Shown: positions 1-9,832, counted from the stretch's first letter. The stretch: 64,000 bases of DNA from Myxococcota bacterium (GCA_028277885.1 JANQFK010000003.1:124001-188000); one strand, 5' to 3'. The notes: a model not told the origin generated them from the letters alone. Numbers and translations: made by a program.

Positions 1-1
1 C

Positions 2-1819
2 GAGATCACCCGGCGCCAGGCGTCCCTGGCCGGGCTCGCCAGCTTCGTGATGGTGACCGGGATCCTGTTCGTCGCGCTGCGCTCGGTGCGCATGGTGCTC
101 GCCACCGCCGCGGCCCTGGCGGCCGGGCTCCTCTGGACGGGCGCCTTCGCGGCCTTCGCGATCGGCCACCTGAACATGATCTCCGTGGGCTTCGCGGTGC
201 TCTTCATCGGCCTGGGCGTCGACTTCGGCATCCACTTCTGCATGCGCTACCGCGAGCTGCGTGGGCACGGCGAGCCCCACGCCGAGGCGCTGCGCGAGAC
301 CGCCTCGGGGGTGGGGGGCTCCCTGGCGCTCTGCGCCGTCACCACGGCCACCGGCTTCTTCGCCTTCTCTCCCACGGGCTACCGGGGCGTGGCCGAGCTC
401 GGCGTGATCGCCGGCACGGGCATGTTCGTGAGCCTGTTCGCGGCCCTCACCCTGCTGCCAGCGCTGCTGAGCGTGGGCGGCGGCGGGGCGGCGCCCGTGG
501 CGCCGCTGGCCGCGAGCCCGGGCGCCATCACGCCGCGCTTCACCACCCGCCGCCCGGGCCTGGTGCTGGCCGTCGCCGTGGCGGTGGGCGCGACGGGCGC
601 CGTGCTGGCGCCGCGGCTCGGCTTCGACGGCAACCCGCTGCGGGTCCGCGACCCGGGCGCGGACACGGTGCAGGTCTTCGCCGAGCTGGTGGAGGAGGGG
701 GACGTGAACCCGTGGACCGCGGAGGTGCTGGCCCCCTCCCTCGAGGCCGCCGCGGAGCTGTCCGGGCGTCTGGCCGCGCTCCCCGAGGTGGACCGCAGCG
801 TCACCCTCCTCGACTACGTGCCGGCCGACCAGGTCGAGAAGCGCGCGCTCCTGGCGGACGCGCGGATGCTGCTCCACCTGACCCCGCCGGCCCGGCGCCG
901 CGCGCCGCCCGGCCCCGAGGAGGAGCGCGCCGCCCTGGCCGACCTGCAGGTCGCCCTCGCGGACTTCCTCGAGGGCGCGCCGCCCTCGAGCCTGCGCGAG
1001 GGCGCGGCGCGGGTCGCCCACGAGGTGGAGGACTTCGTGGTGCGCCTGCAGGCGGCGCGCAACGGGGACGCCGAGGGCCGGCTCGCCGCGCTGAACGAGG
1101 CCCTGGTGTCCCCCATCGCGCGGGGCCTCGTGGACCTCGAGCGCGCCCTCGCGCCCGAGGCCGTCACGCTCGAGACGCTTCCGGAGCCGCTGCGTCGGCG
1201 CCTGCTCGCGCCGGACGGCAGCGCCCGGGTGCAGGCCTTCCCCGTCGAGGACCTGAACGACAACCGCGCCCTCGAGGACTTCGTCGCGGCGGTGCGAAGC
1301 GTCGCGCCCGACGCCACCGGGGACGGCCCCTACCTGCTGGAGACCGGGCGCACCATCGTGGGCGCGCTCCAGCTCGCCTTCGCCGCCGCGGCGGGGGTGA
1401 TCCTCGTCGTGCTGCTCGGCCTCTGGCGGAGCGTGCGCGACACCGCCCTGGTGCTGGCCCCCATCGGCCTCGCGACCCTCACCCTGGTCGGGGTCTCGGT
1501 GGCGGCGGGCATGCCGCTCAACTTCGCCAACGTGATCGTGCTGCCGCTGCTCCTCGGCATCGGGGTGGACAGCGGCATCCACATGGTGCACCGCCACCGC
1601 TCCGAGGGCGCCGAGGACCTCCTCGCCACCAGCACGCCGCGCGCCGTCTGGTGGAGCGCGCTCACCACCGTCGCGAGCTTCGGCAGCCTGGGCCTCGCCA
1701 CCCATCGGGGCATGGCGAGCCTGGGCCAGCTCCTGGTGCTGGGCGTCGTCCTCACGGTGATGGCGAACCTCGTGGTGCTCCCGGCCCTGCTGGAGGTGGT
1801 CGGGCGTCGTCGGCGCTAG
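2..1819 (+). CDS. hpnN: HpnN-type RND/MMPL transporter, 5' truncated
   Basis: C-terminal 605 residues of an inner-membrane RND (MMPL-fold) exporter; the reading frame is open to the window edge, so the N-terminus lies outside. Two transmembrane repeats are visible, each with the family motif: GLGVDFGIHF in the first and GIGVDSGIHM in the second. A roughly 300-residue periplasmic loop separates them (between about 610 and 1350). This arrangement, and the sequence around FCMRYREL, match the hopanoid-biosynthesis-associated transporter HpnN, which moves hopanoids to the outer membrane. No other hopanoid gene is visible downstream, so the link to hopanoids rests on family resemblance. It ends 40 bp before the DJ-1 gene. 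Confidence 0.85.
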   Translation, partial: EITRRQASLAGLASFVMVTGILFVALRSVRMVLATAAALAAGLLWTGAFAAFAIGHLNMISVGFAVLFIGLGVDFGIHFCMRYRELRGHGEPHAEALRETASGVGGSLALCAVTTATGFFAFSPTGYRGVAELGVIAGTGMFVSLFAALTLLPALLSVGGGGAAPVAPLAASPGAITPRFTTRRPGLVLAVAVAVGATGAVLAPRLGFDGNPLRVRDPGADTVQVFAELVEEGDVNPWTAEVLAPSLEAAAELSGRLAALPEVDRSVTLLDYVPADQVEKRALLADARMLLHLTPPARRRAPPGPEEERAALADLQVALADFLEGAPPSSLREGAARVAHEVEDFVVRLQAARNGDAEGRLAALNEALVSPIARGLVDLERALAPEAVTLETLPEPLRRRLLAPDGSARVQAFPVEDLNDNRALEDFVAAVRSVAPDATGDGPYLLETGRTIVGALQLAFAAAAGVILVVLLGLWRSVRDTALVLAPIGLATLTLVGVSVAAGMPLNFANVIVLPLLLGIGVDSGIHMVHRHRSEGAEDLLATSTPRAVWWSALTTVASFGSLGLATHRGMASLGQLLVLGVVLTVMANLVVLPALLEVVGRRRR

Positions 1820-1859
1820 CCTCCCGGGGCCCGCAGGGGGAAGCGCGGAGGAGAGCGAA

Positions 1860-2525
1860 GTGGACATCGCGGTCTTCATCTACGACGGCATGACGGCCCT
1901 CGACGCCATCGGCCCCTACGAGGTGCTCTCGCGCCTGCCCGAGGCGAAGCTGCGCTTCGTCGCCGAGGAGAAGGGCGTGGTGCGCACCGACACCGGCGCG
2001 CTGGGGATCCACGCCGACGCCGCCATCGCCGAGGTGGGCTCCGCGGACCTGCTGCTCGTTCCCGGCGGTCCCGGCGACGAGCGCGTGCGCCAGACGCCGC
2101 GCGCCCTCGAATGGCTGGCCCGCATCCACCAGGGCACCCGCCACACCACGTCGGTCTGCACCGGCTCGCTCATCCTCGCCGCCGCCGGCGTGCTCGACGG
2201 AAGGCGCGCCGTCACCCACTGGGCGCGCATGGACCTGCTGGCCGAGCTGGGCGCGAAGCCGGTGAAGGCACGCTGGGTGGAGGAGGGCAAGATCGTCACC
2301 GCCGCCGGCGTCTCGGCCGGGATCGACATGGCGCTGCATCTGGCCGCGAAGATCGCCGGCGAGCCCCTCGCCAAGGCGATGCAGCTCGGCCTCGAGTACG
2401 ACCCGCAGCCTCCCTTCGACGTGGGCTCGCCCGAGAAGGCGCCGCCGGACGTCGTTGCCCTCGCCCGCGCCGGCTCCACCGCGCGCCGCGAGGAGGTCCT
2501 CCGCAGCATCGAGTCCCAGCCGTAG
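1860..2525 (+). CDS. DJ-1/PfpI family protein (isonitrile hydratase-like)
   Basis: A 221-residue class-I glutamine-amidotransferase-like protein of the DJ-1/PfpI family. The nucleophile-elbow cysteine is Cys100 in SVCTGSLILAAAG, with the usual conserved Glu21 (GPYEVL) near the N-terminus and a THW motif after the elbow. This pattern is typical of the isonitrile hydratase/AraC-associated branch, but here there is no fused DNA-binding domain. It starts at a GTG behind GGAGGAGAG. It may hydrate small substrates or act as a stress chaperone/glyoxalase; the substrate cannot be read from sequence. It ends 16 bp before the end of the convergent hydrolase gene. Confidence 0.85.
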   Translation: MDIAVFIYDGMTALDAIGPYEVLSRLPEAKLRFVAEEKGVVRTDTGALGIHADAAIAEVGSADLLLVPGGPGDERVRQTPRALEWLARIHQGTRHTTSVCTGSLILAAAGVLDGRRAVTHWARMDLLAELGAKPVKARWVEEGKIVTAAGVSAGIDMALHLAAKIAGEPLAKAMQLGLEYDPQPPFDVGSPEKAPPDVVALARAGSTARREEVLRSIESQP

Positions 2526-2541
2526 CCGCGGGGATCCCCGT

Positions 2542-3417
2542 CTAGCCCAGCGCGAACTCGCTGACGGCCTCGGCGAAGCCCTCGGGGTTGTCGACCATCA
2601 CCGAGTGGCTCGCCCGGGCGACGACGGCGAGGCGGCCGTCGGGGAGAGCGTCCTCGGCCATCCGGTCCGCCGTGTCCGGCGACAGGATGTCCGAGGCGGC
2701 GCCGCGCACCACCAGGGCGGGGCAGGGCACCTTCGCGAGGGCCTCCCAGAGCCGCTTCTCGACGACGCGCTCGCGCTCCTCGGCCTCGGCCTCGCTCATG
2801 CCGGCCCGGCCCGCGTGGAAGGCGGGGTCGGTCTTGCGCTCCCAGCGGCCGTCGGCGCGCTGGCGCACGCCGTGGCGCGCCATGCGGGCCAGGGCCTCGG
2901 GCCTCGCCACCGGGTAGGCGCGGGCGAGGCCGCGCTCGTACTCGGCGGGAGAGCCGAAGGTGCCGTCGCCGGTCACGGTCTTCTCGATGTCGACGCGGAT
3001 GCGGGTCACTCCGCGCGGGTCGAGCGCGGGCCCGGAGTCCACGAGCACCAGCCCCGCGAGGCGGCCGGGGTGCTGGCCGGCGAAGAGCGTCGCGACCCGG
3101 CCGCCGAGGGAGTGGCCCACGAGCACGAACCGCTCCACGCCGAGCGTCTCGAGCACGCGCTCGAGATCCCCGATGTGGAACTCGTAGTCGTAGCGCCGCT
3201 CCGGGTCCCAGGCCGAGTCACCGTGCCCGCGCAGGTCGACGGCGAGCACGCGGTAGTAGGGCGCGACCACCGGCGCGAAGTCGTCCCAGACGTGGGCGTC
3301 GTTCCCGAAGCCGTGGAGCATCACGAAGGGCACGCCCTCCCGGCTCCACTCGAGGACGCGGATCTCGACGCCGTCGCGTCCCGGGACGCGGTGGGAGGTG
3401 GGCTCCATGGCGCGCAT
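2542..3417 (-). CDS. alpha/beta hydrolase
   Basis: A 291-residue single-domain alpha/beta hydrolase, probably cytoplasmic. The oxyanion-hole motif HGFGN is near residue 35, the nucleophile elbow is GHSLGG (Ser103), and the catalytic histidine is His271 in ARASHSV. An Asp in the SDILSPD stretch is the likely acid. Family members hydrolyse esters, epoxides or C-C bonds, and the cap region gives no clear substrate. A second in-frame ATG three codons in (MEPTSHR) is an equally good start. It is divergent from the M20 peptidase, with about 37 bp between the two start codons. Confidence 0.85.
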   Translation of the reverse strand: MRAMEPTSHRVPGRDGVEIRVLEWSREGVPFVMLHGFGNDAHVWDDFAPVVAPYYRVLAVDLRGHGDSAWDPERRYDYEFHIGDLERVLETLGVERFVLVGHSLGGRVATLFAGQHPGRLAGLVLVDSGPALDPRGVTRIRVDIEKTVTGDGTFGSPAEYERGLARAYPVARPEALARMARHGVRQRADGRWERKTDPAFHAGRAGMSEAEAEERERVVEKRLWEALAKVPCPALVVRGAASDILSPDTADRMAEDALPDGRLAVVARASHSVMVDNPEGFAEAVSEFALG

Positions 3418-3454
3418 CCTAGCCCAGCTCCCCGGGGCTGGTTACGCTTGCGAC

Positions 3455-4858
3455 GTGCCGGTCCCCGACGCCGTCCTCGACCGTCTCGAGCCGTCCATCG
3501 ACCGTGCCCTCGAAGAGCTGGTCTCCCTGGCCCGCATCCCGGGCGTCTCCGCCGCGGGCTTCGACGCCACCGAGGTGGAGCGCAGCGCCGAGGCCGTGGC
3601 GGAGCTGCTCGAGCGCATCGGAATGCGGGGCGTCGAGATCCTGCGCGTGCCCGACGCCCATCCCTACGTGATCGGCTCCTGGCTGGGCGCCGGGCCCGGC
3701 GCTCCGACGGCGCTCGTGTACGCCCATCACGACGTGCAGCCCCCGGGTCGGCCCGACCACTGGAAGACGCCGGCCTTCGAGCCCACCCTGCGCGAGGACG
3801 GCCGGCTCTACGGCCGCGGCGTGGTGGACGACAAGGCCGGCCTGATGCTCCACGCCGCGTCGCTGCGCGCCTGGATGGAGGGGGCCGGCGGCCCGCCGCT
3901 GAACGTGAAGGTGCTGGTCGAGGGCGAGGAGGAGATCGGCTCGGGCCACCTGGCCGAGTTCCTGCGCGCCCACCGCGAGCGCCTGGACGCCGACGTCCTC
4001 GTGCTCTCGGACACCGCGAACCTCGAGACCGGGCTGCCGTCGCTGACCGTGAGCCTGCGCGGCATCGTGGTGGCGGACGTGACGGTGCGCGCCATCGACC
4101 ACCCGATCCACAGCGGCATGTGGGGAGGGCCCGTGCCCGACGCCGCCACGGCCCTCACCCGCCTGCTCGGGCGCCTCGTGGACGACGCCGGGGTGATCGC
4201 GATCCCGGACTTCCACGACGACGTGCCCGAGCCCACGCCCGCCGAGCGCGAGCAGCTCGCCGCGCTGCCCTTCGACGAGCGCTCCTTCCGCGCCGACGCC
4301 GGGCTCCCCGCCGCCGCCCCCTTCGTGGGCGAGGCCGACCGCAGCGTCTACGAGCGGCTCTGGACGCGTCCCTCCCTCGCGGTCACGGCCCTCGAGTCGG
4401 TGCCCCTCGCCGAGTCGTCGAACCAGCTCGCCGCCGAGGCGAAGGCGCGCGTGGCCCTGCGCCTGCCGCCGGGCCAGGACGCCAAGCGCGCGGCCGAGCG
4501 GCTCGTGGCGTACCTCCAGGAGGCCCCCCCGCTCGGCACCCGGGTGGAGGTCGCGCTCCACGGCGCCGTCCCCGGCTGGCGCACCGAGCCCGTCGGCCCC
4601 GCCTTCGACGCCGCCCGACGCGCGCTGGCCGCGGGCTTCGGCCGCGAGCCCGTCGCCATCGGCTGCGGCGGCACCATCCCCTTCGTGGGCCCCTTCGCCG
4701 AGGTCCTGGGCGGTGTCCCCGCCCTCCTCCTCGGCCTCGAGGACCCGCCCTGCAACGCCCACGGCGAGAACGAGAGCCTCCACGTGGGAGACTTTCGCAA
4801 GGCGGCGCGCGCGAGTGTGCACCTCTGGTCGGAGCTGGCGGATGCGTTGGCGAAGTGA
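3455..4858 (+). CDS. M20 family metallopeptidase (dipeptidase)
   Basis: A 467-residue zinc-dependent exopeptidase of the M20/ArgE/DapE/CNDP superfamily. Metal-site motifs appear in order: YAHHDVQP (His92, Asp94), GRGVVDDKAG, and EGEEEIGS with the catalytic-base and metal-ligand glutamates. Further C-terminal ligands lie in SCGGTIPF-like and HGENE contexts. The GTG at 3455 is chosen because upstream in-frame ATGs run into the divergent hydrolase gene. The gene's last 19 codons and stop lie inside the first unit of a 118-bp tandem duplication. It probably cleaves dipeptides and shares the locus with an M19 dipeptidase downstream, suggesting a peptide-scavenging pair. Confidence 0.85.
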   Translation: MPVPDAVLDRLEPSIDRALEELVSLARIPGVSAAGFDATEVERSAEAVAELLERIGMRGVEILRVPDAHPYVIGSWLGAGPGAPTALVYAHHDVQPPGRPDHWKTPAFEPTLREDGRLYGRGVVDDKAGLMLHAASLRAWMEGAGGPPLNVKVLVEGEEEIGSGHLAEFLRAHRERLDADVLVLSDTANLETGLPSLTVSLRGIVVADVTVRAIDHPIHSGMWGGPVPDAATALTRLLGRLVDDAGVIAIPDFHDDVPEPTPAEREQLAALPFDERSFRADAGLPAAAPFVGEADRSVYERLWTRPSLAVTALESVPLAESSNQLAAEAKARVALRLPPGQDAKRAAERLVAYLQEAPPLGTRVEVALHGAVPGWRTEPVGPAFDAARRALAAGFGREPVAIGCGGTIPFVGPFAEVLGGVPALLLGLEDPPCNAHGENESLHVGDFRKAARASVHLWSELADALAK

Positions 4859-5086
4859 GGGACCCGCGCGCCGCCGCGCAACGCGGCGCAGCCGCGCGAA
4901 GCGGACGCCCGCCGGGCCGGCGGCGCGCGCGAGTGTGCACCTTTGGTCGGAGCTGGCGGATGCGTTGGCGAAGTGAGGGACCCGCGCGCCGCCGCGCAGC
5001 GCGGCGCAGCCGCGCGAAGCGGACGCCCGCCGGGCCGGCGGCGCGCGCGAGTGCGCACCTTCGGCCCGAGCTGGTCGATGCGTTGG
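4801..5086. repeat. 118-bp tandem duplication, 2.4 copies
   Basis: Two full units (4801-4918, 4919-5036) differ at only about two positions, and a third partial, more diverged unit follows (5037-5086). Each full unit carries the last codons and stop of the M20 peptidase plus a GC-rich hairpin-prone spacer. The ATG that starts the M19 dipeptidase (5078) aligns with an out-of-frame ATG inside each earlier unit. Near identity of units 1 and 2 suggests a recent duplication. Confidence 0.95.
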
Positions 5087-6292
5087 GCTAGCGCGCTCGC
5101 CGGCGCCGTCGTTCTCGGCGGCCTCGCGGCGGTCGCCGGCGCCCAGCCGGAGCCGGAGTCGGAGGCGGCGCTCCGCGAGCGGGCGGCGCGCATCCACGAG
5201 CGCGCCCTCGTGCTCGACGGCCACAACGACATCCCGACCTTCGTCCTCGACTACGGGTTCGACCTGGGCATGGACGGGACCGGGGAGCACAAGCGGGGCA
5301 CCACCCTGCACTGGTTCCCCGTGGTGCGGCGGCTCGTGGTGGGCTCGTCGGCCGACGAGATCCGCACGGACACCGACCTGCGGCGCCTGCGCGAGGGCGG
5401 GGTCGATGCCACCTTCTTCTCGATCTTCGCCCACTCGCGCTACGAGAAGACCGGGGAGTCGCGCGAGCGCGCGCTGGCGATGATCGAGGCCCTGCTCGAG
5501 CAGACCCGGCGCCACGGCGGCCTCGAGCTGGCGGCCACGGCGGCCGACGTGCGCCGCATCGCCTCCGAGGGGCGCATCGCGGTCCTGATGGGGCTCGAGG
5601 GCGGCCACGCCATCGAGGACGACCTCGCCCACCTGCGCCGGTTCCACGAGCTCGGCGTCCGCTACATGACCCTCACCTGGAGCAACGCCAACTCCTGGGC
5701 GGACTCCTGCTACGAGGAGCCCCACGGAGGGCTCACCGACTTCGGGCGCGAGGTCGTTCGCGAGATGAACCGCCTCGGCATGCTGGTCGACATCTCCCAC
5801 GTCTCGGACCGCGCCTTCTACGCCGCGCTCGAGGTGACCGAGGCGCCCGTGATGGCCTCGCACTCGGCCGCCCGCGCCCTGGTGGACCACCCGCGCAACA
5901 TGACCGACGAGATGCTTCGCGCCGTGGCGCGCAACGGCGGCGTCGTGATGGTGAACCTCCAGGACACCTTCGTCGATCCCGCGAAGGCGGGCTACGTGAA
6001 GGGGGCGTGGCACTACGTGCGCAACCTGGGCTGGAAGCGCACGCCCCTCGCCATGGCGATCGACCACATCGATCACGTGGTGGAGGTGGCGGGCATCGAC
6101 CACACGGGCCTGGGCTCGGACTTCGCCGGCACGGTGTTCATGCCGGAGGACCTCGAGGACGTCTCGAAGTTTCCGAACGTGACCCTCGAGCTCCTGCGCC
6201 GCGGCTACGGCGAGGAGGAGATCCGCAAGATCCTGGGGGGCAACGCGCTGCGGGTGATGGAGGAGGCGGAGCGGGTGGCGGGCCTCCCGTAG
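5078..6292 (+). CDS. membrane (renal-type) dipeptidase, M19 family
   Basis: A 404-residue zinc metallopeptidase of the M19 family, which hydrolyses dipeptides and some beta-lactam-like substrates. An N-terminal signal peptide (residues 1-22, cleavage near AGAQP) predicts export. The metal ligands begin with DGHND (His49, Asp51), followed by a bridging Glu in MGLEGGH and histidines in ISHVSD and MASHSA; a late Asp sits in GLGSDFAG. The start codon lies in the last, partial unit of the tandem repeat, so the 5' end has been shaped by that duplication. No upstream in-frame alternative adds a sensible sequence. It follows the M20 peptidase on the same strand. Confidence 0.88.
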   Translation: MRWASALAGAVVLGGLAAVAGAQPEPESEAALRERAARIHERALVLDGHNDIPTFVLDYGFDLGMDGTGEHKRGTTLHWFPVVRRLVVGSSADEIRTDTDLRRLREGGVDATFFSIFAHSRYEKTGESRERALAMIEALLEQTRRHGGLELAATAADVRRIASEGRIAVLMGLEGGHAIEDDLAHLRRFHELGVRYMTLTWSNANSWADSCYEEPHGGLTDFGREVVREMNRLGMLVDISHVSDRAFYAALEVTEAPVMASHSAARALVDHPRNMTDEMLRAVARNGGVVMVNLQDTFVDPAKAGYVKGAWHYVRNLGWKRTPLAMAIDHIDHVVEVAGIDHTGLGSDFAGTVFMPEDLEDVSKFPNVTLELLRRGYGEEEIRKILGGNALRVMEEAERVAGLP

Positions 6293-6338
6293 CGCCACGG
6301 CGGCAGCCGCTCGCCCTCGCGTGCGATAGCGTCGGCCC

Positions 6339-6757
6339 ATGGTCGAGCTGCGGATCGCCGAGACCGACGACGAGCTGCGCCGCTGCTTCCCGGTGATGCG
6401 CGAGCTGCGCACGCACCTCCCCGCCGGCGCGACCGGCGCCAGGAGCGCGAGGGCTACCGCATCGTCTACGTCGGGGAGGCGGGCGAGGTCCGGGCCCTGG
6501 CGGGCTTCCGCGTCTACGAGTGCCTCTCGGCGGGGCGCTGCCTCCAGGTCGACGATCTCGTCACCGCCGCCGCGGCGCGCTCCCGGGGGCACGGCTGCGC
6601 GCTCCTCGACTGGCTCGCCGCCCACGGGCGCGAGCGGGGCTGCGACCACCTCGAGCTCGACTCCGGCGTGCAGCGCCACGACGCCCACCGCTTCTACTTC
6701 CGCGAGCGCCTGCACGTGAGCAGCCACCACTTCAGCCGGTCGCTGCGCGAGCCGTGA
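6339..6757 (+). pseudogene. GNAT acetyltransferase, frame-broken
   Basis: The first 30 codons encode a normal GNAT N-terminus (MVELRIAETDDELRRCFPVM). The family sequence then continues in another frame from about 6431 (DRRQEREGYR, then VGEAGEVRALAGFR and an acetyl-CoA-binding loop RSRGHGCALLDWL) to a TGA at 6755. Between HLP and RRQ the protein is also several residues shorter than family members, so a small deletion of roughly 17-20 bases is likelier than a single-base error. Either the gene is inactivated or the assembly has a local error. The downstream part is otherwise intact. Confidence 0.7.
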
Positions 6758-6869
6758 CCACGGCTTGCGGCACGGCCTCCAAGGCGTGGCCCCGTCGCGC
6801 GCGGCCGGCCCGGCCGCAGGGGAAAAAGCGAAGCGATTCGCTAACTTCCCAAGATCCAGGAGGATCCCA

Positions 6870-9140
6870 ATGCCCGCCATCGAGACCACGCGAGAGCTGG
6901 TCGCGCACACCTACGCGACGCTCGAGCGCAACCTCGCCCCCGTCCGCCAGCGCCTCGACCGCCCCCTCACCTACGCCGAGAAGGTCCTGTTCGGTCATCT
7001 CGCCGACGCCGAAGGCCAGACCCTCGACGCCGGGCGCGCCTACATCGAGCTGCGCCCGGACCGCGTCGCCATGCAGGACGCCACCGCCCAGATGGCCCTG
7101 CTCCAGTTCATCTCCTCGGGCCGCGAGGAGACCGCCGTCCCCACCACGGTGCACTGCGACCACCTGATCCAGGCCCATCAGGGCGCCAGTGCCGACATGG
7201 AGACGGCCCGGGTCACGAACCGCGAGGTGTACGACTTCCTGCGCAGCGCGTCGGCGCGCTACGGCATCGGCTTCTGGGGCCCCGGCGCGGGCATCATCCA
7301 CCAGGTGGTCCTCGAGAAGTACGCCTTCCCGGGCGGCATGATGATCGGGACCGACAGCCACACCCCCAACGCCGGCGGCCTCGGGATGTTCGCCTGCGGG
7401 GTGGGGGGCGCCGACGCGGTGGACGTCATGGCGGGCTTCCCCTGGGAGGTGCTCCAGCCGAAGATCGTGGGCGTGCACCTCACCGGCCAGCTCGCGGGCT
7501 GGGCGGCGCCCAAGGACGTGATCCTCAAGGTGTGCGAGATCCTCACCGTGAAGGGCGGCACCAACCGCGTGGTGGAGTACTTCGGCCCGGGCACCGCCTC
7601 CATCAGCTGCACGGGCAAGGGCACCATCACCAACATGGGGGCCGAGCTCGGCGCCACCACGTCGATCTTCCCCTACGACGAGCGCATGGCGCTCTACCTG
7701 AAGAGCACCCAGCGCGAGGCGCTGGCCGACCTCGCCAACGCCCACGCGGAGCTGCTGCGCGCGGACCCCGAGGTGGAGCGGGACCCGGGGCGCTTCTTCG
7801 ACGAGATCGTCGAGATCGACCTCTCGACCCTCGAGCCCCACATCGTCGGGCCCCACACGCCGGACCTCGCGCGGCCCGTGTCGAAGATGGGCGCCGACAC
7901 GCGCCAGCACGGCTACCCGGCGAAGCTCTCCTCGGCCCTCATCGGGAGCTGCACGAACAGCAGCTACGAGGACCTCTCGCGGGTGGCCGACGTCGCGCGC
8001 CAGGCCGCCGCCCGGGGCGCTCGGGCGAAGACCCAGCTGTGGTGCACGCCGGGCTCGGAGCAGATCCACCAGACCATCCAGCGCGACGGCCAGCTCGCCG
8101 CCGTGGAGGAGATCGGCGGCGTGGTGCTCGCCAACGCCTGCGGGCCCTGCATCGGTCAGTGGCGGCGCGACGACGTCCAGAAGGGCACGCCGAACTCGAT
8201 CATCAGCTCGTTCAACCGCAACTTCCCGAAGCGCAACGACGGCAACCCCGACACCCTGAGCTTCATCGGCAGCCCGGAGATCGTGGTCGCCTACGCGCTG
8301 GCGGGGACCCTCGAGTTCGATCCCCAGCACGACGAGATCGAGGCCGGGGACGGAACGCGCTTCAAGCTGGCGCCGCCGGCGCCGGCACCGGACGTGCCGG
8401 AGCACGGGTTCGTGGCCAGCGACGAGGGCTACCTCGCCCCGCCGGCGGAGCGCGGCGGCGTGAAGGTGGAGATCGCGCCGGACAGCGAGCGCCTGGCGTT
8501 CCTCGAGCCCTTCGCGCCCTGGGACGGCGCCGACTTCGTGGAGCTGCCGCTGCTGCTCAAGGCCAAGGGGAAGTGCACCACGGACCACATCTCCCAGGCC
8601 GGCCCCTGGCTGCGCTTCCGCGGCCACCTCGACAAGATCAGCGACAACCTGTTCCTGGGCGCCGTGAACGCCTTCACCGGGAAGGCGGGCGAGGGCCTCG
8701 ACCAGATCAGCGGCGAGCCCGGGGTCTCGTTCCCCCGGATCGCGAGGCACTACAAGGCCGAGGGCCGGCGCTGGGTGGTGGTGGGCGACGAGAACTACGG
8801 CGAGGGCAGCAGCCGGGAGCACGCCGCCATGGAGCCGCGCCACCTGGGCTGCGCGGCCGTCATCGTGCGGAGCTTCGCCCGCATCCACGAGACCAACCTC
8901 AAGAAGCAGGGCGTGCTGCCGCTCACCTTCGCCGATCCGGCGGACTACGAGAAGGTCCAGGAGAAGGACACCGTGAGCATCTCGGGCCTCGCCGAGCTCG
9001 CGCCGGGCCGTCCCCTCCAGGTGACCCTCCACCACGAGGGCGGCGCCACGCAGAGCTTCGAGGTCCGCCACACGCTGAATCCCGACCAGGTCGAGTGGTT
9101 CAAGGCGGGCAGCGCGCTCAACATCCTAAGACGCGACTAG
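6870..9140 (+). CDS. acn: aconitate hydratase (mitochondrial-type)
   Basis: A 756-residue aconitase that isomerises citrate and isocitrate in the TCA cycle, using a [4Fe-4S] cluster. Cluster ligands are the Cys in [12 protein letters not shown] and the pair in [11 protein letters not shown]. Substrate and swivel-domain motifs follow ([28 protein letters not shown]; a late [14 protein letters not shown]). Length and sequence match the mitochondrial-type aconitases rather than AcnB. The ATG at 6870 sits 6-7 bases after GGAGGA; an earlier in-frame GTG would add 35 residues unlike the family. It is the last core-type gene before a lower-GC island. Confidence 0.95.
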   Translation: MPAIETTRELVAHTYATLERNLAPVRQRLDRPLTYAEKVLFGHLADAEGQTLDAGRAYIELRPDRVAMQDATAQMALLQFISSGREETAVPTTVHCDHLIQAHQGASADMETARVTNREVYDFLRSASARYGIGFWGPGAGIIHQVVLEKYAFPGGMMIGTDSHTPNAGGLGMFACGVGGADAVDVMAGFPWEVLQPKIVGVHLTGQLAGWAAPKDVILKVCEILTVKGGTNRVVEYFGPGTASISCTGKGTITNMGAELGATTSIFPYDERMALYLKSTQREALADLANAHAELLRADPEVERDPGRFFDEIVEIDLSTLEPHIVGPHTPDLARPVSKMGADTRQHGYPAKLSSALIGSCTNSSYEDLSRVADVARQAAARGARAKTQLWCTPGSEQIHQTIQRDGQLAAVEEIGGVVLANACGPCIGQWRRDDVQKGTPNSIISSFNRNFPKRNDGNPDTLSFIGSPEIVVAYALAGTLEFDPQHDEIEAGDGTRFKLAPPAPAPDVPEHGFVASDEGYLAPPAERGGVKVEIAPDSERLAFLEPFAPWDGADFVELPLLLKAKGKCTTDHISQAGPWLRFRGHLDKISDNLFLGAVNAFTGKAGEGLDQISGEPGVSFPRIARHYKAEGRRWVVVGDENYGEGSSREHAAMEPRHLGCAAVIVRSFARIHETNLKKQGVLPLTFADPADYEKVQEKDTVSISGLAELAPGRPLQVTLHHEGGATQSFEVRHTLNPDQVEWFKAGSALNILRRD

Positions 9141-9195
9141 CGCCCAGAAGCGACAGCGATCGGCAGCGATCGCTCTAGCGCGGCGGCGCCCCCGC

Positions 9196-9211
9196 TGTGA
9201 GGTATTTCATA
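9196..9211. promoter_or_regulatory. CRP/FNR-like palindrome TGTGA-N6-TCATA
   Basis: TGTGAGGTATTTCATA, an imperfect inverted repeat with the spacing of CRP-family operators. It lies 121 bp upstream of the membrane/TPR gene pair and downstream of aconitase. It is one of five such sites in intergenic DNA of this window. A second inverted repeat, CCCGCGG...CCGCGGG, follows at 9255-9283. Confidence 0.5.
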
Positions 9212-9331
9212 GCTGAACCAGTCCTTGCCGTGATACCCCTATAGCGGACAGCCTCCCGCGGGGACTCCGAGCTTGGCCGCGGGTGACCGGTTCGAGTGGC
9301 TCTAGGTTTCTGTGCGAGTGGGAGGGAGCGG

Positions 9332-9832
9332 ATGGACGCTGAGGCCATAGCCCCTGCGCTTCGTTGCTGGGGGATTCCTGCGATCGCCTTCTTTGGTCCG
9401 GTAAGTATCACTGCCTACATCAACAAGCTCAGGGGACACCTCTCTAGGGGCCAAGAAAAGCGCTGGGAAGACTTCTACTATGGTCAGAACCTGCAGCTCA
9501 TTGCCGTGACCGTTCTCATCGCGGTAACCTCGTATATCGAAGAGTACGGTCTGGTTGAAGACGCCCCGCTGATCATCTCTCCGCTCACCCTCATGGTCAT
9601 CTGCGGATTTCTAACGATGTCCTACGCAATGAGCGTTCTTCATGTGAACTCTGTGCGTGTTGCCAAGCCTCGGCCTGCACGGAGGTCCAATCCACTAGGC
9701 CTGGCGTTGACTTCGTTCGCGCGCTCTTGGGAGCGCGCCACTCACAATCTGCACCTGGTGAACGTCGTAGGTGTAGCGTCGTTCTTCGGGACAGGATACG
9801 TGCTCTATCTCGTAGAACACTTCCATGCTTGA
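9332..9832 (+). CDS. unrecognised polytopic membrane protein
   Basis: A 166-residue protein with about four hydrophobic segments: around residues 12-28, 50-66, 75-103, and 138-160 near the C-terminus (LHLVNVVGVASFFGTGYV). I do not recognise the family. The ATG at 9332 directly follows GGAGGGAGCG, a good ribosome-binding site; an in-frame GTG 36 bases earlier lacks one. It overlaps the next gene by 8 bp, so the two are almost certainly co-translated. Codon use is clearly less GC-biased than in flanking core genes, a sign of acquisition. Its place in the island with the retron makes a defence or stress role possible but unproven. Confidence 0.75.
   Translation: MDAEAIAPALRCWGIPAIAFFGPVSITAYINKLRGHLSRGQEKRWEDFYYGQNLQLIAVTVLIAVTSYIEEYGLVEDAPLIISPLTLMVICGFLTMSYAMSVLHVNSVRVAKPRPARRSNPLGLALTSFARSWERATHNLHLVNVVGVASFFGTGYVLYLVEHFHA

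Noticed and set aside
4801-5086. Possible CRISPR array
   Set aside because: The repeat unit is 118 bp in direct tandem with no variable spacers.
3419-6910. Very long antisense open frame (over 1,100 codons), and similar ones at 6732-9071, 23356-27558 and 40623-43085
   Set aside because: They lie opposite well-supported genes (M20, M19, aconitase, peroxidase), have shadow-type composition and no domain resemblance; high GC leaves antisense frames open.
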